IMG/VR virus record: IMGVR_UViG_3300045253_000079
Coordinates: 1 to 58,954 of that record
Length of the DNA stretch: 58,954 bases
From: a virus
Reading direction: 5' to 3' (one strand)
Shown: positions 39,201-48,542 of the stretch, one piece after another
Position numbering within the stretch: position 1 is the first letter of the stretch
Layout of the letters: each line of letters starts with the position of its first letter
Notes under the pieces: model-generated
The model's input: the letters and a program-made list of their open reading frames with translations, nothing else
Told to the model about the DNA's origin: nothing
Database searches by the model: none
Position numbers and translations under genes: made by a program

Positions 39201-42200
39201 GCGCAGCGGCTCGCCGAGCGGGGTGCCTTTGTACAGCGCGACGATCTGGTCCATCGTCGCGAGCTTGAGCCCGACGCGGCGCAGGGAGTCGCCTGCCGGG
39301 GACTCCATGATGGTCCGGCTGACGTTCTTCACCGCTTCCATGCCCGAAGCACGGGCCTTGTCCCAGTTCCCGGTGAGGATGTCGCCGAGCATCGTCTTGG
39401 AGGGCGCAAGGTCGGCTGTGGCGCGGTTGAGAATCGCCTTGGCGGCCTTGGCGCCGGGGATCTCGCGGTTGCCCTCCTCGTCGCGCTTGCCCAGCCAGTC
39501 CAGCGCATGCCCCTCGGGTTCGTGAGGCATCATCTCGTAGGGCGAGGCATTCTTCATCGCCGCCTTCGACTGGAATCGGTTGAGCATGTTGCGCACGGCC
39601 GGGTCCGCCATGTCTTTCCCGGTAATGCCCGACCACATCTTGCGCAGGAAGTCTCCGACGCGGGCGAAATACTTCTCGACCAGCGAGCGTGGTTCTTGCT
39701 CAGTCAACAGGTGGCGGGCGACGTGGTTCGCCAGCCACTCGGAGAAGTGACCGGCGTAGCTCGCATCCATGAACGGGTTGCCGGCCGCCGCCTTCATCAG
39801 GTGGGTGGCGTGCGAGCGGAACATCTCGGTGGGCGAGAGGTGGCCGTGCGCGCTGAGCCACGCGTTGTACGCCCGGATCACTTCCTCCTGCGTGCCGCGG
39901 TCGGAGCGGTTGAAGATTTCGTGCTCGGCGTAGTGGCCGACCTCGTGCGCGAGCGCCTCGATCGCGATCGGGTCGTTGTTGATCCCGTGCCCGGCGATCC
40001 CTTCCCAGTCCACCGCCACCACGTGCCGCAGCTTGCCGTCGACCATCACCTGCGCGTAGTGGCCGTCGGTGTCGCGCGGGAACGCTTCGGGGTACATCTC
40101 GCGCGCGTGCTGCATCGACATCACGTGCAGCGGCCCGGACAGTTTCGTGCCACCGCGTTCGAGCATCTGCAGCCAGCCCTCGACCAGCTTGACCGCTTCG
40201 CGCGGCAGGTCGCCAGCGCCCTTGTAGGACACCGTGCGGGCGCCGTTGCGCTCGACGAGACCCATCTCGGCGGCCGTCTTGGGCGCCAGTGGCGGCTTCG
40301 GCGCGGGCTGCTCCTCGGGCTTCGGGCCGCTGCGCGGCAGCTTGGCGCGTTCCTCGTTGTCGCGCATCGGCATGGCGTGCGCAACTTCGGACGCACCGCG
40401 CATGACCTGCTTGGCCAGCGGCGAGTCCTTGATCGAATTGATCGCGCTGCGCGCCATCTGGTCGAGGTGCTCGTCGGTGAACTCGGCCACCGAGCGCAGG
40501 ACGGCGTGCATCTGGCCGGGCCATGTTTCCTCGTTGGCCATGTGCGGGGAGAACAGCGCGATCATGCGGCGCGCGACTGAGCGGGCTGGCTCGACACCGC
40601 GCGCGAGCTCAGCACGGGCTTGGTCGCGCATCAGGCGGGCGAAGTGGAGAACCTCCTCGGCCAGCAGGGGTAGGCGGATCAGCAGGGACACGGTGGGGCG
40701 GCCGATCGGACGGCCGCGGTTGTCCTTGCCGGCAGCCTCGCGCTCAGCGCGCCGGTCGGCGATCTCCTGCCGCAGGTCGATCGCGTCCTGTGCCGACACC
40801 AGAGAGCGGCCCTCGGCGCTCTGGTCGACGCGCTTGAGGAGTTCTTCCACCGCGCGTTCTTCGTGCACGTCCAGCAGTGTGTGCAGCTGATCGAGCTTGG
40901 TCAGCGTGCTGCTGATCGTCTCGCGGTCGCCGGCCGTGAGCGTGGTGCGCTTGAGCGCGTCCTTGAGCTGCTGGCGCAGGGCTTCGTTGGGGACCTGCAC
41001 GCGCAGGTCCACCGGGTCGCCCGAGTGGCCCTCGCCGGTCTCGACCTTGAGCGTGTCCGGGATCGTCAGGTGCTCGTTGGCCCCGAGCGGGATCTTGGCC
41101 GGGGTCACGCGTGCCGGCGTGGTGAGGTCCACCGCGGGCGCTGCTTTGGACGGACCCTCTACCTTTGCCACCTGCTGCAGCGCTTCGTGCTTCTCGACCT
41201 CGGGCTCCGGGTCGGCCGGTTCCTCGTCGACGATCGGCTTACTTACGGGTGCCGTGGCTTCGGCTGGCGGCGCGGCCGGCTCGGCGCTTGGCGGCTGCGT
41301 TTCGCCCGACTTTTTTTTTTCTTCCTCGGCAGCCTTGGCCTTGTCGATCACCGCTTGGGCTTTCTTGCTGACGGGCACGGCCTTGGCCGGGGTCTCGGTG
41401 ACCCCCGACTTCGCCGTTTCCTTGGCCTTCGCCTTGTCGATCGCCGCTTGACCCTTCGCACCGACGGCTTTCTCACCCTTGGGAGTGACCGGGGTAGCAG
41501 CGGGTGCAGACTTCTCACGCGCAGCTTTCGCCGCGGCGGCCTCGGCAGCGCGTGGATTGGTCGGCAGGGCTGCAGGAGCGGGCGCAGGAGCGTCTACAGC
41601 GATCGGGGCCTGTCCACGGGCAGCCTGAGCTTGCGCACGTCCCTGCGCCTCGCCTGCGGTCATCGGGACGGGGTTGGTGACTGGCGGCGGCGACACGCCG
41701 ACGGGGCGGCCGTCGGGAGTACGGTCGGCAGGGGCTTGCGGGGGCTCGGGTGCGGCCGGGCCGAGCGTACTGGCATCGCCGCCCTTGGCGGTCAGCGGGC
41801 GGCGTACGGACGGGCCGAGCTGCGGCGGGCGAGCCGGCAGCGGCTGCGGGCCGCCGTCGAGCACGTCCTCACGCTGCCCGAAGCGTCCCGGAGGCGCTTG
41901 GTTGAACTGGTCGGCGGCAGCGGCAGCGGCAGGGTCGTGCACTTGGTCCAGCAGCCCTGAGTCTGCCAGCGCCTGCATGAGCGGCGTCTGGGGGTGCTCG
42001 CGCGCAGCTTGCACAACGTCGCGCAGGTTCGCGATCACTTCCTCCGGAGAGTGCAGGCCAGTGATCTGCAGCACGGCAGCCATCGCGTGCGCTTGCGGAG
42101 AGTCTTGCGGGCCGGGGCCGAGCTCGGGGGCGTGGGTTAGCTGTGCTGGCGGCGCCGGGGGTGGGGGCTCCGGGCCGAGCTCGGGAGTGTGCGTGAGCTG

Positions 42201-44015
42201 CGCCGTGTCAAGGCCCGCAGCGCGCAGTGCCATGGCGAGCTGGGGGTGCTCCAGCGACGCACGCACGATGTCCGGCAGGTGCTGCTGGATCTCCTGCGGC
42301 GAGTGCAGGCCGGTGATCTGCAGGAGCGCCTGCATGCCCTGCACGCGCGGATCGGGGCCGGGCGGTGGTGCAGGCGCTCGTAGGTCCAGATTCCCCTGCT
42401 GCGGGCCGAACAGGTCGCCTTGGTTCGGATCCGGCCCTGCCGGCGCTTCGGGGGTCGGCGTGTGGCCACCGCCGCCGAACAGGTCACCCTGCGGGCCACC
42501 GGGAGGCGCTCCGGGCGGAGGCGGTTGGCGTGGGTTGTCCAACGGAAGATCGCGCTGCACGTCGTTGTTGACGCCCGGCACGTTCCGCAGCACGCGATCA
42601 CGCGGCAGGTCGGTGTTGCCGCCACCCATCGCCGCCGCCATGTCCGCACCGGCAGCGCCGGGGATCTTGTTGTTCGGATCGGCTTCCGGGGTGGGTGCCT
42701 TGTTGCCGTGCGGTGCGCCGCCGAAGAATCCGAACAGGGCGCCGGCTTGGGTTGCCGGCACGCCCACGCTCAGATCCAGATTGTCGGCGAGGCTGGACGA
42801 GCCAATGCCGGTGCGCGCTGCGCCCGCCGACTGGCCCAGATCCTGCTGCGCCACCATCAGGCCGCCGGCACCGATCGCGCCGCCCACGGCACGGGTCGTG
42901 TTGTTCGCCAGACCGCGCATGGAGAGGAACCCGGGCGCGTCACTGGCGCCTTCGGACGCTGCGCCGGGCAGCAGCTTCGAGCCTGCGGCTTTCGCGAACG
43001 AGAGCTTCGCGAGGAAGTTGCCAGCGAGCTTACGGCCGAAGATCGCCTCCACCGCGCCGGGCACGGAGCCTGCTGCGCCCGCTGCACGCGCGCCGTCGGC
43101 AGCGATGCCCTTGATCAGCTGTTCCTTGCTCGCACCGGGGTTCGCGGTCACCGCGTTCTGGTAGCCCGGCAGCGCTTCGAGCTCGGCCGACGACATCTTG
43201 TGCATGGCGTCGACGGCGTTCGTGTAGAACTCGCCGGCCTGCATGCCCCACGACTGCAGCCCACCCGTGACTGCGTACGCGCCCGTGCTGATCGCACCCG
43301 CTGCCGTACCTGCACCGGGCTCAGCCGCCGTACCCGCTGCCGCGCCAGCGAGCGTCGCAGGAGCTGCCATCGCAACCGAGCTGCCCACGTATCCGGCGGT
43401 CTGGCCGAGGCCCGTGATGAACGCGTGATACCCGGAGTACCACGGCTGGGTGCCCGCCTTGAACTGGCCGATCGTCTGGTTGCTCGCGTGCTCGGTCTGC
43501 GCATCCGACCACGCGTTGTTCGGATCCTCGTCGCTGGTCATCGACTTGATCGCCGACCAACCCTGCCCCAGCCCGGTCTTGAACGACGCGCCGAGCGAGC
43601 CCCAGAAGTCGGACTCGGTGGGGATGTTGTCGATGTCGCTCGCGAGCTTGTGCTGCGTGAGCAGGTCCCAACCCTTGGGCGCCTGCGTCATCTTCGGCAG
43701 GGGCGTGCCGTCCTCGGTAGCAGCCGTTGCGAGGTGCACCATCGTCGGTGCATTCATCTTGAACTTGCGGCCGGTGGCGTCCATCACCTCGCCGGTACGC
43801 ACGTTGATCGCGAACTCGGCACCGTCAGCGTTCGAGGTGCGCGAGGCGGCGTAGCCGTCGTTGATCTGGTTGCGGGCAGCAGCGCCCGCATCGAGGATCT
43901 TGTTGGTGTTGTCGCCGCTGCGGTTGATCGTGTCGATCAGCGAGCTGACGTCAATCGCACTCTGGGTCGGCGGCGCGAGCGCCTCATCGAGAACCGGATC
44001 GTTGTACTGGCCCAT
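36261..44015 (-). CDS. Giant internal virion protein with zincin motif
   Basis: 2,584 residues, the largest gene. Residues 1-430 include Ala/Gly-rich possible membrane-interacting stretches (YHAFITGLGQTAGYVGSSVAMAAPATLAGAA). Residues about 430-1000 are Pro/Gln/Lys-rich linkers. A HEVGH zincin motif lies at 1357-1361, with likely downstream ligands in FSEWLANH. The C-terminal half is helical. Giant podovirus ejection proteins of this kind leave the capsid with the DNA. A run of ten A at 41311-41320 encodes the EEEKKK stretch. Preceded by AAGGA. Followed by the terminator. Confidence 0.85.
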   Translation of the reverse strand: MGQYNDPVLDEALAPPTQSAIDVSSLIDTINRSGDNTNKILDAGAAARNQINDGYAASRTSNADGAEFAINVRTGEVMDATGRKFKMNAPTMVHLATAATEDGTPLPKMTQAPKGWDLLTQHKLASDIDNIPTESDFWGSLGASFKTGLGQGWSAIKSMTSDEDPNNAWSDAQTEHASNQTIGQFKAGTQPWYSGYHAFITGLGQTAGYVGSSVAMAAPATLAGAAAGTAAEPGAGTAAGAISTGAYAVTGGLQSWGMQAGEFYTNAVDAMHKMSSAELEALPGYQNAVTANPGASKEQLIKGIAADGARAAGAAGSVPGAVEAIFGRKLAGNFLAKLSFAKAAGSKLLPGAASEGASDAPGFLSMRGLANNTTRAVGGAIGAGGLMVAQQDLGQSAGAARTGIGSSSLADNLDLSVGVPATQAGALFGFFGGAPHGNKAPTPEADPNNKIPGAAGADMAAAMGGGNTDLPRDRVLRNVPGVNNDVQRDLPLDNPRQPPPPGAPPGGPQGDLFGGGGHTPTPEAPAGPDPNQGDLFGPQQGNLDLRAPAPPPGPDPRVQGMQALLQITGLHSPQEIQQHLPDIVRASLEHPQLAMALRAAGLDTAQLTHTPELGPEPPPPAPPAQLTHAPELGPGPQDSPQAHAMAAVLQITGLHSPEEVIANLRDVVQAAREHPQTPLMQALADSGLLDQVHDPAAAAAADQFNQAPPGRFGQREDVLDGGPQPLPARPPQLGPSVRRPLTAKGGDASTLGPAAPEPPQAPADRTPDGRPVGVSPPPVTNPVPMTAGEAQGRAQAQAARGQAPIAVDAPAPAPAALPTNPRAAEAAAAKAAREKSAPAATPVTPKGEKAVGAKGQAAIDKAKAKETAKSGVTETPAKAVPVSKKAQAVIDKAKAAEEEKKKSGETQPPSAEPAAPPAEATAPVSKPIVDEEPADPEPEVEKHEALQQVAKVEGPSKAAPAVDLTTPARVTPAKIPLGANEHLTIPDTLKVETGEGHSGDPVDLRVQVPNEALRQQLKDALKRTTLTAGDRETISSTLTKLDQLHTLLDVHEERAVEELLKRVDQSAEGRSLVSAQDAIDLRQEIADRRAEREAAGKDNRGRPIGRPTVSLLIRLPLLAEEVLHFARLMRDQARAELARGVEPARSVARRMIALFSPHMANEETWPGQMHAVLRSVAEFTDEHLDQMARSAINSIKDSPLAKQVMRGASEVAHAMPMRDNEERAKLPRSGPKPEEQPAPKPPLAPKTAAEMGLVERNGARTVSYKGAGDLPREAVKLVEGWLQMLERGGTKLSGPLHVMSMQHAREMYPEAFPRDTDGHYAQVMVDGKLRHVVAVDWEGIAGHGINNDPIAIEALAHEVGHYAEHEIFNRSDRGTQEEVIRAYNAWLSAHGHLSPTEMFRSHATHLMKAAAGNPFMDASYAGHFSEWLANHVARHLLTEQEPRSLVEKYFARVGDFLRKMWSGITGKDMADPAVRNMLNRFQSKAAMKNASPYEMMPHEPEGHALDWLGKRDEEGNREIPGAKAAKAILNRATADLAPSKTMLGDILTGNWDKARASGMEAVKNVSRTIMESPAGDSLRRVGLKLATMDQIVALYKGTPLGEPLRRWVDLERRASQLVTVVLYGGKSEAVLDADGTPHQFPGVANAIERARNLTPKVREMLMTVMAKATRYGIVLDQAFDGPGNMHLQTGLGDLAVLRNRQRYAELQTLWQGLVDKDATAADIYTKLRDGFVELHTKEIEAKQKNLLDKGAELGLTDAVIERAMNRLKQASLELVKGDYFPLMREGRWIVSAHLPGVSESFNTRAEADQRARDLKALNPGARIQIDEPVKGDYALNMQRRMVQFFDSSGAARDAREHMLKALQEEYEVNDLDMEKEARALHDEAHPDGDVPFNLLDTLIGQPFSKDDHYNMLEQSDKQFIQEFTAQLKAKGAIDPVVQQALIDAQLEASPELSPRRSLLPRENVLGADRDMLKAYAIRIHGRAHMYSRIVHSPESKKAWQQMYDTKETFEPTTAVLNNIQEQQDAIAAMMRPTAWNRAQNVMTDLSSMAFLAFSPGYILANALQPHMITTPVLGGMRNAKGDLIGVAKAAKYVQDAYKGAVPYFSKRGLQDFTNEIKRLQGEKVEGHDTHWLAEEMIRKFGASEGEQQMLRTMLETGRLDFSFLNTIQDAMRGGKAQRLFTGVARLGMAFAQQTEAMNRVVTALATYRMALGELKGRGGEAMGHDEASHLASSVIGETQLDYSKFNRPVVFNKSFLRVALQFKVFTQGMYALFVKNAALALNGDSPEERQEGRRTLMYLMGTHGAAAGVSGMGPFAVAAKLGVGLIAATIAGGGAKQQGDDKKWKTGDEKFHEDARSVFGDTVGNVVERGLPALFGVDIADRVGWPSLADSRYVGVKAGDNAGSALDKWVISMAGGAPYSNIRRIVTGAGNAFDGNPYTHASDALPGGIRSVVNAFRASTTGLLDQHGNTIVPASEMGWGDVGLKVLGLTPAVEQQAQQQRSERIGTTARIQQERGTLLKQYGAAQGADRDAVKAAIDDFNQSVPTGFQIRGSALSATVQSRAKDAAGIESRQEREVKRFLHQE

Positions 44016-44024
44016 GGCCGGTCC

Positions 44025-46364
44025 TTATTTTGGATTGACGCCCAGCTGCTTGAGCAGGTCGGGAATGCCCGGGCCTGTGCTGTACTTCGAGAGCCGCTCG
44101 GTTTCTTTTTGTGCGCTCTGGTCGATGTTCGTTTTCGCAGCGTTGGATGCGAGCTGGTCAAGGCCGTGGTTGACCGCATCGAGCTCGCGCTGCAGCCCAT
44201 CACGTACTGCCTGCTGCTGCGGGTTGAGCTGGCGGGTAGTCGGAATCGGAGCGCGGCCAATCGCAGCACGCGCCATCGTTGCTTGCGGCTGTTCGTTGTC
44301 GTCGAACTCTTTGATCTGCTGGAGGATGCGGTTCTTGTGTGCCCGGTACGCCCACAGCAGCACCTTGTCCTGCGCGAGGATCGGCGGCGGCTTCGGTGCA
44401 TCTGCTTTCGCCGTGGGGATCGCCTGCTTTGGTGCAGCTCCAGCGTCGGCAGGTGCGGCATCCGCGGTGCTCGGCGTGCCGGGAGTGCCCGGATCCGTTG
44501 CGAGCGCAGGAGCGTCCGACGCGCCGCCTTCGAGCTTCGCCTTCCATGCGGCGGCTTTCTTGATGTAGTCGCTGCTGTAGCCGTTCACGCTCGGCATGAC
44601 CGAGCCGTCAGCGGTCGTCTGGGCAGCATTGCCAGTTGGCTTGCCCAGATGGTCCAGTGCGCCTTGCTCGCCTGCATAGTGCGCGGCCATCGCGAACTCG
44701 GGGCCGTGCGCTTTCATGTTCGTTGCGAACCGGCGCATCGCGCCGTCGATCTCCGACTGGGTATCGCCCAGCGTCACGCCGTACGCCTTCGCAGAGCTGG
44801 GCATCCACTGCATGATGCCCTGCGCCTGCTCGCCATTGACCATCTTGCCCTTTGCCTTCGGGTCGAACGAGCTCTCGCCGTCTGCAATGGCGTACGCGTA
44901 CTCACGGGGCACTTTGTACTTCGCTGCTGCTGCATCGAGCATCTTCGCCACTTCCGGCGAGGGTGCACCGAGCTTGCCCGCGGACGCGCCCGAGTCTCCA
45001 CCGACCGTAGCGATCTTACCGTAGATCTGTGGGATCAGTTGCAGGCTGAGCATCAGCTTCTGGCGATCGTTCGCGTCGAGCATCTTGGCCATTGCCGTCT
45101 GGCCGTCGACCACGCTCTTGCTGTACGCCTGCAGCGTGCTGTCTGCATCGAGCTCGGACTGCGGAACGGGGTTGTTCTGCGCGTCGGTGATCTGGGCAGC
45201 GGTGGTCAGGCCCGTCTTGGGGTCGGTGACTGCACCCATGTGCATGATGTAGAGCTTGTGGCTGGGACTCTCCAGCGTCGTCATTGACCCGTCGCCAGCC
45301 GTGGACGGCGTAACTTTCCAGCCGGCTTTCTCAGCAGCGGCACTCGCCGCGCTGATCGACATGATCGCTGTGGTTGCATCCTTGTTGTTCGCGTAATTCG
45401 CCACGATCTCCGCCATCTTGTCGCGGGATTTCGTGTCGAGCTCGAACTCGTGCTTTTGCAGCTCGTCCGCGTTCTGCTTCAACAGGCCCACCAACGTCGG
45501 CACGGTGCCTGCCGGGTCCGTCATGAACGAGTGCAGCATGTTGAGCTTTTCTTTCGAGTCCATCTTGCTGTAGTTGAGCAGCTGCTGGTCGCCGCGCATG
45601 ATCCACACGTCGCCGTCTTTCGCCACGCGCGCGTTCAACCCCGAACCCAATTCAGGTACGTTGCCCATCAGTGCCGTCAGGTGTCCCGCCTGTTGCTCGC
45701 CGTCATACAGCGTGGGGTTCGCAGCCATGGTCATCAGTACGCCCGACTGCTGCGCAGCGATCTGCAACGACGTTGCACGTGCAAGCTGGTGGTTCTGGTC
45801 AGCGCCCGCGAGATCGCCTGTTCGCGCACTGGTGATCGACCGGTTCTGGTAAGCCTGCGAGAGGTTGACCTGCCCGTCGGCGCCGATCGCATTGTTCGTG
45901 TCGTTGATGCCCATGCGGTTGATTGTGTGCTTCTCTGCACCCGCAAGGTCCCCCACTTGTCCAGAGCCAATCGCCGCCGTGTTCTCAGCGCCAGCGAAGT
46001 TTCCGTTGATCGCGCTCTGCGATGCCGTACGGTTGTTCTTGCGTGTGTACAACGAGTCCATGTCGCCGAGCGCACTGCTTGCCATCGAGCCGCCACCGGG
46101 AGCGGTAATGCCACGACGTGAAACGCCGCTGCTCGACGCGAGCGCGTTGATCTTATCTTCAATATCTGCATAGCGAGACTGCGTAGCACCGTCTGGACGC
46201 TGGTTCAGATACGCGTCGAGCGTAATACCCTGCTGCTGTGCCTCGGCAGCGGCCTGCTGCTTGATCTGGTCCACGCCGCGGTTGAAGCGCCACGTGGACA
46301 CTTTGTCGCCGATTGCTTGGCCGCCTTGAAAGTTACGCGTGATAATGTCACCCCAAGTATCCAT
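44025..46364 (-). CDS. Internal virion protein with lytic transglycosylase (SLT) domain
   Basis: 779 residues. The N-terminal two-thirds are helical with Gln-rich repeats. Residues about 475-610 form an SLT domain: KYKVPREYAYAIADGESSFDPKAKG with the catalytic Glu near 497, GIMQWMPSSAKAYGV, and AAHYAGEQGALDHLG. Such enzymes open the peptidoglycan for DNA entry, as T7 gp16 does. The ATG at 46364 overlaps the upstream stop; a GTG at 46367 is the alternative. Confidence 0.87.
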   Translation of the reverse strand: MDTWGDIITRNFQGGQAIGDKVSTWRFNRGVDQIKQQAAAEAQQQGITLDAYLNQRPDGATQSRYADIEDKINALASSSGVSRRGITAPGGGSMASSALGDMDSLYTRKNNRTASQSAINGNFAGAENTAAIGSGQVGDLAGAEKHTINRMGINDTNNAIGADGQVNLSQAYQNRSITSARTGDLAGADQNHQLARATSLQIAAQQSGVLMTMAANPTLYDGEQQAGHLTALMGNVPELGSGLNARVAKDGDVWIMRGDQQLLNYSKMDSKEKLNMLHSFMTDPAGTVPTLVGLLKQNADELQKHEFELDTKSRDKMAEIVANYANNKDATTAIMSISAASAAAEKAGWKVTPSTAGDGSMTTLESPSHKLYIMHMGAVTDPKTGLTTAAQITDAQNNPVPQSELDADSTLQAYSKSVVDGQTAMAKMLDANDRQKLMLSLQLIPQIYGKIATVGGDSGASAGKLGAPSPEVAKMLDAAAAKYKVPREYAYAIADGESSFDPKAKGKMVNGEQAQGIMQWMPSSAKAYGVTLGDTQSEIDGAMRRFATNMKAHGPEFAMAAHYAGEQGALDHLGKPTGNAAQTTADGSVMPSVNGYSSDYIKKAAAWKAKLEGGASDAPALATDPGTPGTPSTADAAPADAGAAPKQAIPTAKADAPKPPPILAQDKVLLWAYRAHKNRILQQIKEFDDNEQPQATMARAAIGRAPIPTTRQLNPQQQAVRDGLQRELDAVNHGLDQLASNAAKTNIDQSAQKETERLSKYSTGPGIPDLLKQLGVNPK

Positions 46365-48094
46365 CACGCATTCTCCCGGTGGTACTTGCCCACCAGCTTG
46401 TCGAAGAACTCGATGCCCTTCGAGCGCACCACGTCAGCCGGCACGACGAACTCACCATGCGCGAGCATCGCCGGGATCTGGTCACGCGACTGCGGCATGG
46501 GCAACGCGCCCTGTGCGCGCATCGGCATGCCACCGCCCTCGGCGTTGAAGTGCACCGTCGGCAGCACTTGGACCTGACCTTGCGGAACGAAGTTGTGGTC
46601 CGCCCACACGTTGCTCGGACTACCTCCACCGCCCTGTGCGCTGTGCGCTTGGGCAGCACGCAACCGCGTGCGCAGCTTGTCGAGGAACGATGGCTCCGCC
46701 GCCGCCACCGTGCCGCTACCCGCCGCGTCCGGCGTGAACGCAGCGATGTTGCTGGTGTCGAACCCTTCGGTGGCGAAGATCGGATGGACGTTGTTCTGGA
46801 ACCCACCGCCGAACTGCGGGCCTCCACCGAACCGATTCATCCACCACGGCGGCTGCTGGGTCGGCGGCATCGGGCCGGGGTTGTAGGGCGGGAACGAGTT
46901 CGGCGGACGGTAGCCCTGCCCCGGACCTTGGCCCGGCGGGAAGAACGGGCGTGGCAGCACGCCACCGCTACCGCCCGCAGCGATCGGCTGCAGGTTCCCG
47001 CCTGCCATGATCGGGTGGATAGCGTTGGCGAATCCCCCGCCACCGAGCGCACCGCCGAGCTTGTTCTGGTCGACGTCGCCACCCTCAGCGAGGAAGAACC
47101 CGGCTACAGCGCTTGCCCCTCCTAGAATGTTCCCCCACTGCTGCTGGTTCTGCGCCTGCCCCGCCTGCCATTGGGCCATCTGGTTCTGGTAGCCCTGATT
47201 GAGCATGTTCCCGGCCGAGCTGTAGCCCGCCATGGCGTTGCCCATCATGTTCCCGCTGAGCGCACCCCACTGCATCGGTGTACCGGTGAGGTTCGCCACG
47301 TTCTGGAGTGCGTTCGAGCGCCAGCCGAGCCCTTGGCCTGCGAGGTTCGCACCGCCCTGCAGCGCCTGCAGCTGCGCGTTCTGGCCGGCCATGCCCGCAT
47401 TGACCGCGCCCTGTCCGGACTGGCCCGCACCTTGATACCCAGCCGACGCCTGCGCCGGCAACCCCATGCCGATGTTCAGCGCGCTCGCACGCAGCGAGCG
47501 GCCGGTGTTCTCGACCTGTGTGCGTGCATTGTTTCCGGCAAGCGCCTGCGCGCCCGCTGCCTGCACGCCGAGCTGGTTCATCAGGGACGAGCTGCGCACC
47601 TGTGAGGGGTCGATGCCCATCGAGCTGAGCTGTGCGTCGGCCTGCTGGCGCTGTGCGTCGGCCTGCCGCTGGACGTCGACCATCGACTGCGACGCCGCGG
47701 CCTCGCGCCGGGCTGGCGTGTCGTACTGGTTCGCCTCGTCGATGAAGCGGTCCTGCATCGGCAGGAACACGTTCTCGTAGCGCTTGCGGTCCTCGGCCGC
47801 GTAACCCATCTGCTGACGCATCGCGTCCATCTGGGTCTGGCCCACTTCCTGCGCGAACGCGCGGGCCTGCTTGTCCGACTCGAACGCCTTGTTCTGGAGT
47901 CCGAACAGGCGGTCAGCCTGCTGCCGCGCAAGCGAGAGCTCATCGCCAGCGTTCTTCTGCATCCACTGCATCTGGGCTTCGCTGAGCCCCAGATACTTCA
48001 TCGCGATCGCATTCGACTGCTGGGCAATCGCGATCTGCGCGTTGGAAATAGGAGTCAGGTCCGGCGGGGGTGGCGGAGAACTTTTCTTGCCCAT
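46364..48094 (-). CDS. Internal virion/ejection protein
   Basis: 576 residues. A helical Gln/Ala/Met-rich N-terminal part (1-300) is typical of podovirus internal proteins. FFLAEGGDVDQNKLGG follows, then a Pro/Gly-rich linker (about 370-430), and the C-terminal motif IPAMLAHGEFVVPADVVRSKGIEFFDKL, often found at the end of phage internal or tape-like proteins. RBS GAGGGTAAGG. First of three large internal protein genes in order. Confidence 0.78.
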   Translation of the reverse strand: MGKKSSPPPPPDLTPISNAQIAIAQQSNAIAMKYLGLSEAQMQWMQKNAGDELSLARQQADRLFGLQNKAFESDKQARAFAQEVGQTQMDAMRQQMGYAAEDRKRYENVFLPMQDRFIDEANQYDTPARREAAASQSMVDVQRQADAQRQQADAQLSSMGIDPSQVRSSSLMNQLGVQAAGAQALAGNNARTQVENTGRSLRASALNIGMGLPAQASAGYQGAGQSGQGAVNAGMAGQNAQLQALQGGANLAGQGLGWRSNALQNVANLTGTPMQWGALSGNMMGNAMAGYSSAGNMLNQGYQNQMAQWQAGQAQNQQQWGNILGGASAVAGFFLAEGGDVDQNKLGGALGGGGFANAIHPIMAGGNLQPIAAGGSGGVLPRPFFPPGQGPGQGYRPPNSFPPYNPGPMPPTQQPPWWMNRFGGGPQFGGGFQNNVHPIFATEGFDTSNIAAFTPDAAGSGTVAAAEPSFLDKLRTRLRAAQAHSAQGGGGSPSNVWADHNFVPQGQVQVLPTVHFNAEGGGMPMRAQGALPMPQSRDQIPAMLAHGEFVVPADVVRSKGIEFFDKLVGKYHRENA

Positions 48095-48104
48095 GGCCTT
48101 ACCC

Positions 48105-48542
48105 TCAGTGTGCGAGAAGCGGGCGCTTGACCCGCTGGTGGAACGCTTCTCGGGTCAGCCTGTAGTGGACAAACCCGTCCTTGTCAACCCCGATCGGTTC
48201 GGCGCCCATCTTACGCGTCAACTTCACAGAGGGAAAGTTGAGTGGGTGAACCATGTGCAGGGTCTCCCCGTGGGCCTCCAGCAGGTGCTCCATCACCCGG
48301 TAAGCTTCCCGGCTGGCCGCGCGCATCTCGTACGGGGGCCATGCAGCCATCACGTAGCCGTTGAAGTACGCCAGCACCCCAGTAGGTGAGAGCTGGTGGA
48401 TCTCGGCGTCGTCCCGGAGAGCCGCGCGCTGCAGGTCGGCCATCACGTCAGACATCAGCTCCACGTCCGCTCCGCAAAACCGGTGCGCCGCGTTGAGCAG
48501 GCCGCGCAGTCGGATCGCCAGAGCGAGCGGGTGGTCGCTCAC
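48105..48542 (-). CDS. GNAT-like virion-associated protein
   Basis: 145 residues from a GTG overlapping the upstream stop. The end reads MVHPLNFPSVKLTRKMGAEPIGVDKDGFVHYRLTREAF, the pattern of GNAT acetyltransferase C-termini, and the position beside internal proteins matches gp13-like genes of T7-type phages. Enzyme activity is uncertain. Confidence 0.68.
   Translation of the reverse strand: MSDHPLALAIRLRGLLNAAHRFCGADVELMSDVMADLQRAALRDDAEIHQLSPTGVLAYFNGYVMAAWPPYEMRAASREAYRVMEHLLEAHGETLHMVHPLNFPSVKLTRKMGAEPIGVDKDGFVHYRLTREAFHQRVKRPLLAH

Noticed and set aside
42420-45287. 955-codon plus-strand frame opposite the internal virion proteins
   Set aside because: Antisense to a gene with clear domains; no ribosome site and shadow-type composition.
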